NCBI GenBank assembly: GCA_938034445.1
Contig: CALHLD010000024.1
Coordinates: forward strand, 62,001 to 126,000
DNA length: 64,000 nucleotides
Direction of reading: 5' to 3'
Source of the DNA: an uncultured archaeon
GTDB taxonomy: Archaea; Thermoproteota; Nitrososphaeria; JACIWG01
Below, in pieces: positions 18,278-26,221 of the stretch. A program made the position numbers and the translations under genes. Under the pieces are notes generated by a model that ran no database searches, had not been told where the DNA came from, and worked only from the letters and a program-made list of their open reading frames with translations. Within the stretch, counting starts at the first letter, position 1; the number at the start of each line of letters is the position of its first letter.

Positions 18278-18745
18278 GTGAGCCCAATGACAACAGCATA
18301 CGAGGTACCAGCAGACCTATTAATAAAAAGATTGGCAGAGTATATTAGGAATAATGTAACTCAGGTCACGCCTCCAGAATGGTCTTTCTATGTGAAGACG
18401 GGTGCACATAGAGAGAGACCGCCTCATGATAAAAATTGGTGGTATTTTAGAGCAGCCTCACTTTTAAGAAAGATATATTTATATGGACCTATTGGAGTAA
18501 ATGAGCTTAAATCCATGTATGGTGGTGCACGAAGTAGTAAGCATACAATAAGACATCATAAGGATGCAGGAGGATGTGGAATACGTAAAGTTTTACAACA
18601 GTTAGAAAATGCAGGTTTAATCACTAAATTAGAGGGAAAGGGAAGGGTATTGACAAGTAAAGGAAGAAGCCTTGTAGACAGATTAAGTCGAGAATTACTT
18701 GAGTCACTTGCAAATGATAAACCTGAATTAAAAAAATATCTTTAG
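18278..18745 (+). CDS. rps19e: Small ribosomal subunit protein S19e (eS19)
   Basis: eS19, 155 aa, needed for 30S maturation. Recognised from AYEVPADLLIKRLAEYI, PPHDKNWWYFRAASLLRKIY, GPIGVNELKSMYGG and the C-terminal winged helix (IRKVLQQLENAGLI). GTG 18278 lies about 26 nt from AATATTAAATA, so the mRNA is probably leaderless; ATG 18287 is the alternative. First gene of rps19e-pdcd5-rpl39e-rpl31e, a conserved archaeal order. Confidence 0.96.
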   Translation: MSPMTTAYEVPADLLIKRLAEYIRNNVTQVTPPEWSFYVKTGAHRERPPHDKNWWYFRAASLLRKIYLYGPIGVNELKSMYGGARSSKHTIRHHKDAGGCGIRKVLQQLENAGLITKLEGKGRVLTSKGRSLVDRLSRELLESLANDKPELKKYL

Positions 18746-18754
18746 GTGATTAAA

Positions 18755-19027
18755 ATGTGCGCTTATGTACCAAGCCAACCCCCAAAGGAAGAAGAAAAAC
18801 AACTTAAACTTAGGATCATTAGAACCTTTTTAACTCCTGAGGCAAGACAACGTTTAAACAATGTTAGAATTGTTAAACCGGAAATTGCAGAATTTGTTGA
18901 AAATCAAATAGTCCAATTGGTATTATCAGGAAAATTAAAAAGACAAATAACTGAGGAAGAGATTAAAGAAATATTAAGTAACATTGCAGAGAGGGAGAGG
19001 AGAGAATTCAAAATAAGGAGGGTTTAA
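18755..19027 (+). CDS. PDCD5-family DNA-binding protein
   Basis: A small basic helical protein (about 90 aa) of the PDCD5/TFAR19 family. The family core is visible: FLTPEARQRLNNVRIVKPEIAEFVENQIVQL, then a basic C-terminus. It is ribosome-operon linked in most archaea and implicated in chaperone or nucleic-acid binding, role unsettled. ATG 18755 is preferred to the track GTG 18746 because GGTGAT lies just upstream of it. Confidence 0.9.
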   Translation: MCAYVPSQPPKEEEKQLKLRIIRTFLTPEARQRLNNVRIVKPEIAEFVENQIVQLVLSGKLKRQITEEEIKEILSNIAERERREFKIRRV

Positions 19028-19030
19028 CAT

Positions 19031-19186
19031 ATGGGCGCTATAAAAACTAAAGGTTTAAAACGTAAACTTTTAGTTGAATATTCAAAGGCTCAGGGAGTGC
19101 CAACTTGGGTGGTATTAAAAACAAAAATGAAGGTAAGAACAAACCCTCAACGTAGACATTGGAGAAGAAGAAAATTAAAGCTTTAA
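19031..19186 (+). CDS. rpl39e: Large ribosomal subunit protein L39e (eL39)
   Basis: Too short for the ORF track. ATG 19031 to TAA 19184 encodes 51 aa, including [39 protein letters not shown] and the basic end [12 protein letters not shown]. This is the classical eL39, which lines the peptide exit tunnel. It lies 3 nt after pdcd5 and 15 nt before rpl31e. Confidence 0.96.
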   Translation: MGAIKTKGLKRKLLVEYSKAQGVPTWVVLKTKMKVRTNPQRRHWRRRKLKL

Positions 19187-19201
19187 GAAGGTGAACATAG
19201 T

Positions 19202-19468
19202 ATGCCAGATAATAGGTTGGATGAAGTAATTTTTACTGTACCGTTATGGAAGGCGTATAAATCAGAAACGAATAAGAGGGCTAAAAGAGCGGTTTCAGTT
19301 TTAAAAGAGGAAGTTTTAAAAAGAGTAAAAAGTGAAGAAGCAAATATAGTCATAGATCAGATAGTGAATCAGAAAATTTGGAAGAGAGGGATAAGAAGAC
19401 CGCCACGTAAAATATTGGTTAAACTTAAGAGACAGGAGGATGGAAAAATATTAGTTACATTACCCTAG
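19202..19468 (+). CDS. rpl31e: Large ribosomal subunit protein L31e (eL31)
   Basis: eL31 near the exit tunnel, 88 aa. Matches include VIFTVPLWKAYKSETNKRAKRAV, the family core helix (INQKIWKRGIRRPPRKI-like) and a short C-terminus. Preceded by GAAGGTGAACATAGT, a good ribosome binding site. The 3' end overlaps convergent Rpp21 by 4 nt. In many archaea aIF6 and L18a follow; they are absent here. Confidence 0.95.
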   Translation: MPDNRLDEVIFTVPLWKAYKSETNKRAKRAVSVLKEEVLKRVKSEEANIVIDQIVNQKIWKRGIRRPPRKILVKLKRQEDGKILVTLP

Positions 19469-19773
19469 TCAACAAAAAGTCTATACATACCATTGCATTT
19501 TAAACAAATAACTTTAACATGTAACTTAGGTGTATTTAAAATTCGTATTTTAGAGTCAATACCTGGAAATATTGGAGCTTTACATCTTTTACAAAAAAAG
19601 AGCTTATAAGGATAGGGTAAACGCAAATTAAATTTTAAAGATAACCTTTTTATAAGTTCCAACTGCTTTTCCCCTATTTCTTTATTGATAATTGAGTAGT
19701 GTATAGCATTTGAAAAAAGGATTTGTATTCTTTCTAATGCGATCTTTTTTTGTAATCTTTTGATTTTCTTCAT
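19465..19773 (-). CDS. rnp4: RNase P protein subunit Rpp21/Rpr2 (RNP4)
   Basis: A 102-aa zinc-ribbon protein of archaeal RNase P. The N-terminal helices (KKIALERIQILFSNAI) precede a four-cysteine zinc ribbon: CKRCKAP then CLKCNG. It partners with Rpp29 on the specificity domain of the RNase P RNA, whose gene lies at 35 kb in this window. Convergent with rpl31e and divergent from nep1. Confidence 0.9.
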   Translation of the reverse strand: MKKIKRLQKKIALERIQILFSNAIHYSIINKEIGEKQLELIKRLSLKFNLRLPYPYKLFFCKRCKAPIFPGIDSKIRILNTPKLHVKVICLKCNGMYRLFVD

Positions 19774-19804
19774 CAGAGAGGGAATAAGATAAAGTTAAAT
19801 AAAA

Positions 19805-20521
19805 ATGTTTGAAAAAGAGATTATCATGATAAATCCAATTTTTATATTAGCAGAAACTGCATTAGAAACAATACCATTAGAAATAAGAGATGATAGAATA
19901 ATAGTAAATTATTGTAAAAAAAGGAGGAAGAAGCCATCAGAAGTTCTTTTAGATCAAAGTTATCATCATAAAGCAATTTTTCAGTTAAAAGACCATGAGA
20001 AAAGAGGTAGACCGGATATTGCACACTTTTCATTACTTGAGGCAACAAGTATTCCCCTATATTTTGAAAATAAGATAACAGTTTATGTACATACTTTAGA
20101 TGATAAAATAATAGAGTTAGGAGCCAACGTTCGACTGCCACGAGTTTATGAAAGATTTGTAGGATTAATTGAAAAGCTATATTCTGAAAATATTATAAAA
20201 AGTGAAGGAAAGATTTTATTAAAATTATATAAGGGGACATTAAAAGATTTGCTTTCTAAAATTAAGCCATCCATTGTTATCGGATTATCACGCCTAGGAG
20301 AAAAAAGTAATTTTGAAAAAGTTGCACTTTTAGGACTAAAATTTGAAAGACCCGCTTTTATAGTTGGAGGGTTCGCAAAAGGAACATTTAAAGATGAACA
20401 TAAGCTATTAATGAACCACATACTTTCTGTTAGCAATTATTCTCTTGATGCTCATGTGGTAACAGCAAGATTACTTTATGAAATAGAAAAAATTATGATT
20501 ATAATGAAAGTTAAATTTTAA
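19805..20521 (+). CDS. nep1: Nep1/Emg1, rRNA pseudouridine N1-methyltransferase
   Basis: SPOUT-class methyltransferase for N1-methylpseudouridine in the 16S loop equivalent to yeast 18S 1191. The signature RGRPDIAHFSLLEATSIP is present near residue 73, with RLPRVYERFVGL and IVGGFAKGTF (SAM knot) further on. 238 aa from ATG 19805; ATG 19826 is an alternative start closer to homologues. Tsr3 at 34.4 kb acts on the same nucleotide in other organisms. Confidence 0.94.
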   Translation: MFEKEIIMINPIFILAETALETIPLEIRDDRIIVNYCKKRRKKPSEVLLDQSYHHKAIFQLKDHEKRGRPDIAHFSLLEATSIPLYFENKITVYVHTLDDKIIELGANVRLPRVYERFVGLIEKLYSENIIKSEGKILLKLYKGTLKDLLSKIKPSIVIGLSRLGEKSNFEKVALLGLKFERPAFIVGGFAKGTFKDEHKLLMNHILSVSNYSLDAHVVTARLLYEIEKIMIIMKVKF

Positions 20522-20549
20522 TAGGTTAGATAATTTAAACCAGTGATGA

Positions 20550-20624
20550 GCGATCGTCGTCCAGTCTGGTCTAGGACACCAGCCTTCCAAGCTGGTAACC
20601 CGGGTTCAAATCCCGGCGATCGCA
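20550..20624 (+). tRNA. tRNA-Gly (UCC)
   Basis: A complete cloverleaf: acceptor GCGATCG pairs with CGATCGC, anticodon loop CTTCCAA gives UCC, T-arm CCGGG-TTCAAAT-CCCGG, discriminator A. No intron, CCA not encoded. 75 nt, in the spacer after nep1. Confidence 0.95.
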
Positions 20625-20830
20625 TTTAAATCCTCCGTTTATAATCGCTACCCGACTATGTTAGCTGAAACTTAACGAATTTTTTCCAAAAGGTTTATTA
20701 AAATATTATATAAATCTTTGCATAAATAAACTTGGAGAAAGTATGTCCTTTAATAAAAAATGAAGGAAGAAAAAAGGTATAGAAAAAATAAAAATCTTTT
20801 TTTATTACTTATAGGGAATAAAGTGCGGTT

Positions 20831-20905
20831 GGGCCGGTCGTCTAGTTTGGTTAGGACGACGCTCTGACACGGCGTAGGTCCCAGGTTCAAGTCCTGGCCG
20901 GCCCA
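20831..20905 (+). tRNA. tRNA-Val (GAC)
   Basis: Acceptor GGGCCGG pairs with CCGGCCC, anticodon loop CTGACAC gives GAC, T-arm CCAGG-TTCAAGT-CCTGG, discriminator A. 75 nt without intron or encoded CCA. The 206 nt separating it from tRNA-Gly are AT-rich with possible TATA elements (AGGTTTATTAAAATA) but no gene that I recognise. Confidence 0.95.
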
Positions 20906-20956
20906 TTTAATTAATCAAAAAAGTAAGATATTCTGATAAAAATAAAGATAAAGATA

Positions 20957-20970
20957 AAAATATATTTATA
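20957..20970 (+). promoter_or_regulatory. Probable TATA box for the SDR gene
   Basis: ATATATTTATATTT lies about 30 nt upstream of the ATG at 20995, in the right place for a very short leader. Confidence 0.4.
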
Positions 20971-20994
20971 TTTGTAAATTTTATATTTTGGCTT

Positions 20995-21777
20995 ATGAGA
21001 TTAAAGGATAAAGTTTGTTTAGTTACTGGGGCATCAAGAGGTATAGGAAGAGCGATTGCATTAACATTTGGTAGAGAGGGGGCGGATGTTGCAGTTAATT
21101 ATTCGAAGAGTAGGGAAAAGGCAGAAGAAGTTGTTAACGAAATAATTAAATTTGGAAGAAGGGCTATTGCAGTAAAGGCTGATGTTTCAAACAAAGAGGA
21201 AGTAGATAAGATGGTAGAGACTGTAATCAAAGAGTTTGGTAAGATTGATGTTTTAGTAAATAATGCTGGAATAACATGGAGAAATCCAGATATTTTAGGC
21301 GCAACGAAAGAGGAATGGGAAAAGGTTTTGGGCGTAAATTTACTTGGCACCTATTATTGTATTCAAGCAGTGGCACCCTATATGATTAAACGAAGGTATG
21401 GAAAAATAATAAACATAGCATCTTTAGCGGGAATAGGTGTAAGCATTGGAGAAGAGGTGGCTTATGCGCCCTCAAAGGCAGCGGTAATTAATCTAACTAA
21501 AAGACTAGCATATAAACTTGGACCTTATAATATTAATGTTAATGCAATAGCACCTGGTCTAATTAGAACAGAAATTTTGTCAGTTGGCCGTAGTAAAGAA
21601 GAAGTAGAAAAATTACTGGAAGAGGTTGCAAAATTAACGGCATTACGTAGAACAGGAGAGCCGCAAGATATAGCTAATGTTGCACTATTTCTAGCGTCAG
21701 ATGAATCCAATTTTATAACAGGACAATTAATTGTCGCTGATGGGGGAAGGTTCAACTTCCTTTCACATAGTCTATAA
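20995..21777 (+). CDS. Short-chain dehydrogenase/reductase, FabG-like
   Basis: A 260-aa classical SDR. Rossmann motif TGASRGIGRAIA near residue 12, NNAG near 89, catalytic Ser in INIASLAGIG, catalytic YAPSK (YxxxK) near 158, and the C-terminal FITGQLIVADGG typical of 3-oxoacyl-ACP reductase-like enzymes. The substrate cannot be read from sequence; archaea lack a standard FabG fatty acid pathway. Flanked by tRNA genes and transcribed alone. Confidence 0.85.
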   Translation: MRLKDKVCLVTGASRGIGRAIALTFGREGADVAVNYSKSREKAEEVVNEIIKFGRRAIAVKADVSNKEEVDKMVETVIKEFGKIDVLVNNAGITWRNPDILGATKEEWEKVLGVNLLGTYYCIQAVAPYMIKRRYGKIINIASLAGIGVSIGEEVAYAPSKAAVINLTKRLAYKLGPYNINVNAIAPGLIRTEILSVGRSKEEVEKLLEEVAKLTALRRTGEPQDIANVALFLASDESNFITGQLIVADGGRFNFLSHSL

Positions 21778-21831
21778 ATTATGCAATGGAATAAAATTTT
21801 AATATAGAGAGCTGTTTTTCCCTTTTGGTGT

Positions 21832-21926
21832 GGCCTCCGTGGTGTAGTGGTAGACACAATGGCCTGTGGAGCCGTTGGCTCGGGTTCGATAAATCTTCAA
21901 CAGGTTCGAAAATCCCGACGGAGGCC
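21832..21926 (+). tRNA. tRNA-His (GUG) with a 22-nt intron in the T-loop
   Basis: Acceptor GCCTCCG (21833-21839) pairs with CGGAGGC (21919-21925); G-1 at 21832 faces C73 at 21926, the histidine identity element. The anticodon stem-loop is ATGGC-CTGTGGA-GCCGT. The T-arm TCGGG...CCCGA encloses 29 nt instead of 7. Removing 21891-21912 restores the canonical T-loop TTCGATT. No intron in the anticodon loop. Confidence 0.92.
21891..21912 (+). other. tRNA-His T-loop intron (position 59/60) with strict bulge-helix-bulge
   Basis: The precursor folds as outer helix TCGGG/CCCGA, central 4-bp helix TTCG/CGAA, 3-nt bulges ATA and AAT, and inner helix AATCT/AGGTT closed by loop TCAAC. Cutting after the second base of each bulge excises exactly 22 nt. 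This is the recognition structure of the archaeal splicing endonuclease. Confidence 0.88.
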
Positions 21927-21928
21927 CC

Positions 21929-22375
21929 TTAAAATATCCATTGTGAGGAACCATCTGTATAATTTTCTTTTTTAAATATTGGTGGTTCCTTCTTATACCT
22001 TTCTATAGCCTCCATAGTTGCCTTAAAAGCTTGGCCACGCGATTCTGCTGCAACTATTACTGCAACAATAGGTTCTGTTGGCAAAAATTCACCTTCTAAA
22101 TGAATAATTGATATATGGTTTAATGAATACTTTGATTTAAGTTCTGAACATATTTTTTCTATTATTTTATCAGCTTCATCTTTGTATGCTTCTATTACTA
22201 CATTTTTTACTTTTTTATCTGAAATTGTACTTTTCTCCTTAGAGACTCCTAAAAAAGTTACTATTGCACCAACTTCACTATCTTTTATATCCTCTTGTAT
22301 TTTGTTTACTAACTTAAACAAATCAACAGAATTTTTAGAATAAACACCAGATTTTATCATGACAACATATAGCAT
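21929..22375 (-). CDS. moaE: Molybdopterin synthase catalytic subunit MoaE
   Basis: Large subunit of molybdopterin synthase, which inserts dithiolene sulfur during molybdenum/tungsten cofactor synthesis. In 148 aa I see VGAIVTFLGVSKEK, EAYKDEADKIIEKI and the basic active-site segment RYKKEPPIFKKE near the C-terminus. It stands alone, with no other cofactor gene in the window. It ends 3 nt from the 3' end of the opposite-strand tRNA-His. Confidence 0.88.
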   Translation of the reverse strand: MLYVVMIKSGVYSKNSVDLFKLVNKIQEDIKDSEVGAIVTFLGVSKEKSTISDKKVKNVVIEAYKDEADKIIEKICSELKSKYSLNHISIIHLEGEFLPTEPIVAVIVAAESRGQAFKATMEAIERYKKEPPIFKKENYTDGSSQWIF

Positions 22376-22415
22376 AATTTTATTCTATAATTAAACATTT
22401 AATTTTTAATTTTCT

Positions 22416-22934
22416 TTATTTAGTTTTAATGTGATGAGAAACCTTTTTCGGTTTCCTTTTCATTCTATGACCACAGATGGGGCAAAAAATTTCTTTAACA
22501 TTTTCAGCAACTCGACCACATGCAGGACAGTATATTATCCATTCTATACTTCGCGTAATGCCCTTTACTGTTAATGACTTAAACTCTATTCCTAGAAAAG
22601 AGGCCACATTCTGTAGTGAGTAATCATCTGTAATTATTGTGACCTTTTCTCTTTGAGTATCTTTTAAGAAAAGAGATAATGCAATAATTGACTTATCTGC
22701 TTTGGATAATTTTGATTCTGAAAGGAGACTCACCTTTTCTTCAACTTTTATATTGTAATAATTTGGAGGGGAAATTATCTTTATTAATCCTTGCGAAATT
22801 AGTGCATCTATCTTCAATTTAGATAATTTGTTTTTTCGAATTTCATTAATGACTTCTTCAGTAGTATATAGTTGGAAATCCTTTGAAGGGATAAATCCAA
22901 ATATAAAGGCTGTTGCGTCAAGAACATAAATCAT
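22416..22934 (-). CDS. nob1: Nob1 endoribonuclease (PIN domain plus zinc ribbon)
   Basis: Cleaves the 3' end of pre-16S rRNA. The PIN domain shows VLDATAFIFG at the N-terminus and acidic residues in KADKSIIALSLFL and TIITDDYSLQNVA. A C-terminal zinc ribbon has CPACGRVAENV and CPICGHRMKRKP. 172 aa. It overlaps the upstream NAD kinase gene by 4 nt, so both are on one mRNA. Confidence 0.93.
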   Translation of the reverse strand: MIYVLDATAFIFGFIPSKDFQLYTTEEVINEIRKNKLSKLKIDALISQGLIKIISPPNYYNIKVEEKVSLLSESKLSKADKSIIALSLFLKDTQREKVTIITDDYSLQNVASFLGIEFKSLTVKGITRSIEWIIYCPACGRVAENVKEIFCPICGHRMKRKPKKVSHHIKTK

Positions 22935-23755
22935 AATATACCAGTCCTATCAAAGCCTAGTTTTTCTATATGGGATAGTCTGCCACCAAATAATCTAATA
23001 ATCTTAGCCTTTTTTTCATCTTTCATTATTTTTACTTCTGCATTTTTATTTAACAAATATTTTATTTGCCCGTCAACAACTACATAGAATTTATTTGAGC
23101 ATGTAATTGTTATAGGTAAAGGTTGAAGAATAAATTGTGGTACTCTTTGAATTGAACCTATTAAGTTTAGTAGAAAAACTTCAAGAGTTTCATCAACTAT
23201 TGGACCGCCTAGAGAGAAAGAGTGACCCGTTGAGCCTGTTGGAGTAGACACAATAACACCATCCATTTTTTTCCTAATATAGAAATCATTTTGAATTATA
23301 GAAAAAGTTGGAAGATGGGTTAGAGAACTTCTATAGACTAATATCTCATTTAATGCACTTTCCTCTATAGATTTTTGCCTAAGAGACAGTTTTAGCATCA
23401 TACGCTCTTGAATTAAATACCTATTTTCTTTGATAGCCTCTATAGCTAAGTTTATTTCATCTGGAAAGATCTCTGTTAGAACACCCTTAGAGCCAACATT
23501 TATTCCTAGTATTGGAACTTGTTGTTTTAAATTTCTAACTATTCCAATAATTGTACCATCACCGCCTAACACGCATAAGATATCAGTATTTGATGGAGAT
23601 ATTTCATCTATTTTTAATGATGGTAATGAATTATATTTAAGTGGAAAAACTGTATTTAAATTAAAATTACCAGTTGATAATAATGTATTGATAACCAATT
23701 CTATTACTTTTTTATTTGTTTTTTTAACATTGCCACATATCGAAATATTTTTCAT
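22931..23755 (-). CDS. nadK: NAD kinase (ATP- or polyphosphate-dependent)
   Basis: Phosphorylates NAD to NADP. GGDGT motif in CVLGGDGTIIG, NE motif in ALNEILVYR and the glycine-rich TPTGSTGHSFSLGGP are all present. 274 aa from ATG 23755; the track uses a TTG two codons earlier. Co-transcribed with nob1. Confidence 0.94.
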   Translation of the reverse strand: MKNISICGNVKKTNKKVIELVINTLLSTGNFNLNTVFPLKYNSLPSLKIDEISPSNTDILCVLGGDGTIIGIVRNLKQQVPILGINVGSKGVLTEIFPDEINLAIEAIKENRYLIQERMMLKLSLRQKSIEESALNEILVYRSSLTHLPTFSIIQNDFYIRKKMDGVIVSTPTGSTGHSFSLGGPIVDETLEVFLLNLIGSIQRVPQFILQPLPITITCSNKFYVVVDGQIKYLLNKNAEVKIMKDEKKAKIIRLFGGRLSHIEKLGFDRTGIL

Positions 23756-23804
23756 TTCCAAGTTAGTATCAGCTCTTTTATAATGGTTACAAGAATTACT
23801 AAAA

Positions 23805-23815
23805 AAATATTTTTA
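23805..23815 (+). promoter_or_regulatory. TATA-like element before the micro-ORF
   Basis: AAAATATTTTTATTT is centred about 26 nt upstream of the ATG at 23838, the distance expected for a leaderless archaeal transcript. Confidence 0.35.
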
Positions 23816-23837
23816 TTTAGTTCTTTCAGTTCTTAAT

Positions 23838-23903
23838 ATGCCCGATGAAATAAAGGAAGAGCCGTCTGAGCTATCCTGTAATGAAGATGATTATGAGAGA
23901 TGA
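23838..23903 (+). CDS. Possible leaderless acidic micro-ORF (21 aa) or small RNA
   Basis: ATG 23838 to TGA 23903 encodes MPDEIKEEPSELSCNEDDYE-R, very acidic. It fills the spacer separating divergent nadK from convergent aIF5A and is followed by the T-rich CCTTTTTATCC. The same stretch contains CCGATGA and CTGA, which loosely resemble C and D boxes, so an sRNA is the alternative. I do not recognise the peptide. Confidence 0.25.
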   Translation: MPDEIKEEPSELSCNEDDYER

Positions 23904-23911
23904 GGGCCTTT

Positions 23912-24313
23912 TTATCCTTTCCCTTTTACACGCATTATCTTAACTCTTCCTAAAACCCTCCAGTATTCCACTTCAACACCTTGACTAATCTGTTTACTAA
24001 TATCTTCCTCTTTAGGAAACGGTATTTCAAATGTTTCGAACGTTTCCAAATCCATTATTTGAATTACATCTCCAGTAATAGCTATAACTTGACCATTTCT
24101 TTTATCAATAATAGGAACTTCGACCATAGCATCAACGGGACTAACAATACTGCGCTTAACATTATCAAATACACCTATAGCAACAACTCTTGCTTTTGCA
24201 GAACCATGTTTTCCTGGCTTGCTTTTGTCATATTCTACAATACGACAAGGTTCACCATCGATAATTATGTACGAACCTTCTTTTAAGCTACCTAAGTCTG
24301 TAGGCCTACTCAA
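23912..24313 (-). CDS. eif5a: Translation factor aIF5A
   Basis: Hypusinated translation factor that relieves ribosome stalling. The hypusine loop [11 protein letters not shown] is intact (Lys before HG), followed by an OB-fold C-terminal domain ([21 protein letters not shown]). 133 aa. The start is TTG 24313, preceded by GGTGAATGAAAC; no in-frame ATG fits the [14 protein letters not shown] opening better. Confidence 0.95.
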   Translation of the reverse strand: MSRPTDLGSLKEGSYIIIDGEPCRIVEYDKSKPGKHGSAKARVVAIGVFDNVKRSIVSPVDAMVEVPIIDKRNGQVIAITGDVIQIMDLETFETFEIPFPKEEDISKQISQGVEVEYWRVLGRVKIMRVKGKG

Positions 24314-24428
24314 GTTTCATTCACCCATCATATAGGAAGAAATAAATTAATATATAAAAGTAGTGTGATAGCAAAAAATTTTTAATAATAATTATTTGCT
24401 TTGGTTAAACAATAAAGGACATAAAGAT

Positions 24429-24485
24429 ATGCCTAATCAGTATAATGGGAGGAATGTAGAAAGGAGGTTTTTGATTTTTGCTTGA
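24429..24485 (+). other. Short upstream ORF overlapping the SRP54 start
   Basis: ATG 24429 opens an 18-codon frame (MPNQYNGRNVERRFLIFA) whose TGA at 24483 overlaps the first codons of srp54. The SD (AGGAGG) of srp54 lies inside it. It could be a translated leader or chance. Confidence 0.25.
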
Positions 24486-25785
24486 TCAGTTAAGGGAAGG
24501 ACTAAGAAATGCTATAAGGAAATTAATCTACAGTGATGTTGTAGACGAGAAAACAGTAAGAGAATTTGTGCGTGATATACAAAGAACATTACTCCAAGCA
24601 GATGTGAATGTTAAAATAGTTTTAGATATCACCTCAAAAATAGAGAAAGAGGCGTTAAAAAGCGATATACCAGCAGGATTATCTAAGAGAGATTATATTG
24701 TTAATTTATTGTACAACGAATTAGTTAAGGTATTAGGTGAAGGAGTAGAAATCAGTTTCCCCAGAAATGAATTTAATGTAATACTTTTAGTTGGAATACA
24801 AGGTTCCGGAAAAACAACCTTCGCAGCCAAGTTAGGTAAATATTTTTCTAGAGAAGGATATAAAGTGGGAGTTATTTGTGCAGATACTTTTCGCCCAGGA
24901 GCCTATGAACAATTAAAAACCCTATGCGAGAAAGCAAAAATAGAATTTTTTGGCAAAACTAATGAGACTGATCCTATAAAAATTGCTCTTGAAGGAAAAG
25001 AATATTTCCAAAAAAAGGGTGTGAATGTAATAATTGTAGATACAGCAGGAAGGCATAAGGAAGAAAAAGAGCTTATAAATGAGATGAAAATGATTAGTGA
25101 ACATTTAAATCCTAAACTAGTTCTTTTAGTTGTTGATGGCACAATAGGACAACAAAGCTATATTCAAGCAAAAGCATTTCATGAAGCAACACCTATTGGA
25201 GGGATTGTTATAACTAAATTAGATGGGGCAGCAAAGGGAGGGGGGGCGATCGCAGCGGCGGCTTCGACTCAAGCAAAGATACTTTTCATAAGTACAGGTG
25301 AGGGATTAGATGATATAGAAAAATTTAGTCCCCAACGCTTCGTTGGCAGATTATTAGGTTTAGGAGATATAAAAGCAATATTAGAAAGGGTGAAACAGGC
25401 TGAAATAGAGGCAGATGAAGTTAAGACAAGAAGAATTATGTCAGGTAAGATGACTATTGATGATTTATATGAACAATTACTTCAATTGAAAAAGTTTGGG
25501 TCTATAAGGAAAATCTTAGAGCTTATTCCCGGGATACCTGAAATGGATACAATTGATTTGGACGAGGTTGAGGATAAAATAGAAAAATGGAGGTTCATCA
25601 TTCAATCCATGACAAAGGAAGAAAGACGTGATCCCGAAATTATAAATTCGTCTAGAATAAGGAGAATAGCTCGTGGAGCAGGAGTTGAAGAAAAAGAGGT
25701 CAAAGAAATGTTGAAACAATATAATAATATGAAAATAGTTATGAAGAAGACAAAAGGAAGATTTTTACGGGGAATAATTAGGTAG
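24478..25785 (+). CDS. srp54: Signal recognition particle 54-kDa GTPase SRP54
   Basis: Targets ribosome-nascent chains to the membrane with SRP RNA. N domain begins MLDQLREGLRNAIRKL; the G domain has GIQGSGKTTFAAKLG, DTAGRHKEE and TKLDGAAKGGG; the C-terminal M domain runs from about residue 320. 435 aa. TTG 24478 matches the family N-terminus exactly and has AGGAGG 10 nt upstream. The SRP RNA gene is not in this window. Confidence 0.96.
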   Translation: MLDQLREGLRNAIRKLIYSDVVDEKTVREFVRDIQRTLLQADVNVKIVLDITSKIEKEALKSDIPAGLSKRDYIVNLLYNELVKVLGEGVEISFPRNEFNVILLVGIQGSGKTTFAAKLGKYFSREGYKVGVICADTFRPGAYEQLKTLCEKAKIEFFGKTNETDPIKIALEGKEYFQKKGVNVIIVDTAGRHKEEKELINEMKMISEHLNPKLVLLVVDGTIGQQSYIQAKAFHEATPIGGIVITKLDGAAKGGGAIAAAASTQAKILFISTGEGLDDIEKFSPQRFVGRLLGLGDIKAILERVKQAEIEADEVKTRRIMSGKMTIDDLYEQLLQLKKFGSIRKILELIPGIPEMDTIDLDEVEDKIEKWRFIIQSMTKEERRDPEIINSSRIRRIARGAGVEEKEVKEMLKQYNNMKIVMKKTKGRFLRGIIR

Positions 25786-25878
25786 AGCGATGAGAAAGTG
25801 CACAATATATTTTGTAGTTCAAATGGAAAGATTTTTAAAATAAAGTTATTCATCTAAGGAAATCAGAGAGAGATTAAA

Positions 25879-26169
25879 ATGCCTAGATCAAAAGGATATA
25901 GAAGAAAGACTAGAAGTCTATTAACTAAAGATAGTAAAGTGAGTTCTGGCCTTTCTTCAATTATAAGAGAATATAAAGTAAATGATAGGGTAGTCATAAA
26001 AATTAACCCTTCAATTGCCAAAGGAATGCCTCATCGTAGGTATCATGGTAAGATTGGCATTATTGAAAAAGTATTTAGAAGAGCACTCTTAGTCAATATC
26101 AAAGATGGTGGAAAAACTAAAAAAATAATAGCTAGAATGGAACATGTAAACCCTTTAAATTATAATTAA
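25879..26169 (+). CDS. rpl21e: Large ribosomal subunit protein L21e (eL21)
   Basis: eL21, 96 aa: SKGYRRKTRSLLTK, INPSIAKGMPHRRYHGKIG, and RMEHVNPL are diagnostic. First gene of the conserved archaeal trio rpl21e-rpoF-DUF655. Confidence 0.95.
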   Translation: MPRSKGYRRKTRSLLTKDSKVSSGLSSIIREYKVNDRVVIKINPSIAKGMPHRRYHGKIGIIEKVFRRALLVNIKDGGKTKKIIARMEHVNPLNYN

Positions 26170-26221
26170 ATCAAGATAAAGAACAATATGACAAGTTAAT
26201 ATATAGAGGGGGAGAAAGTTT

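Noticed and set aside
20625-20830. Possible RNA gene between tRNA-Gly and tRNA-Val
   Set aside because: AT-rich with TATA-like strings but no GC-rich structured core or boxes.
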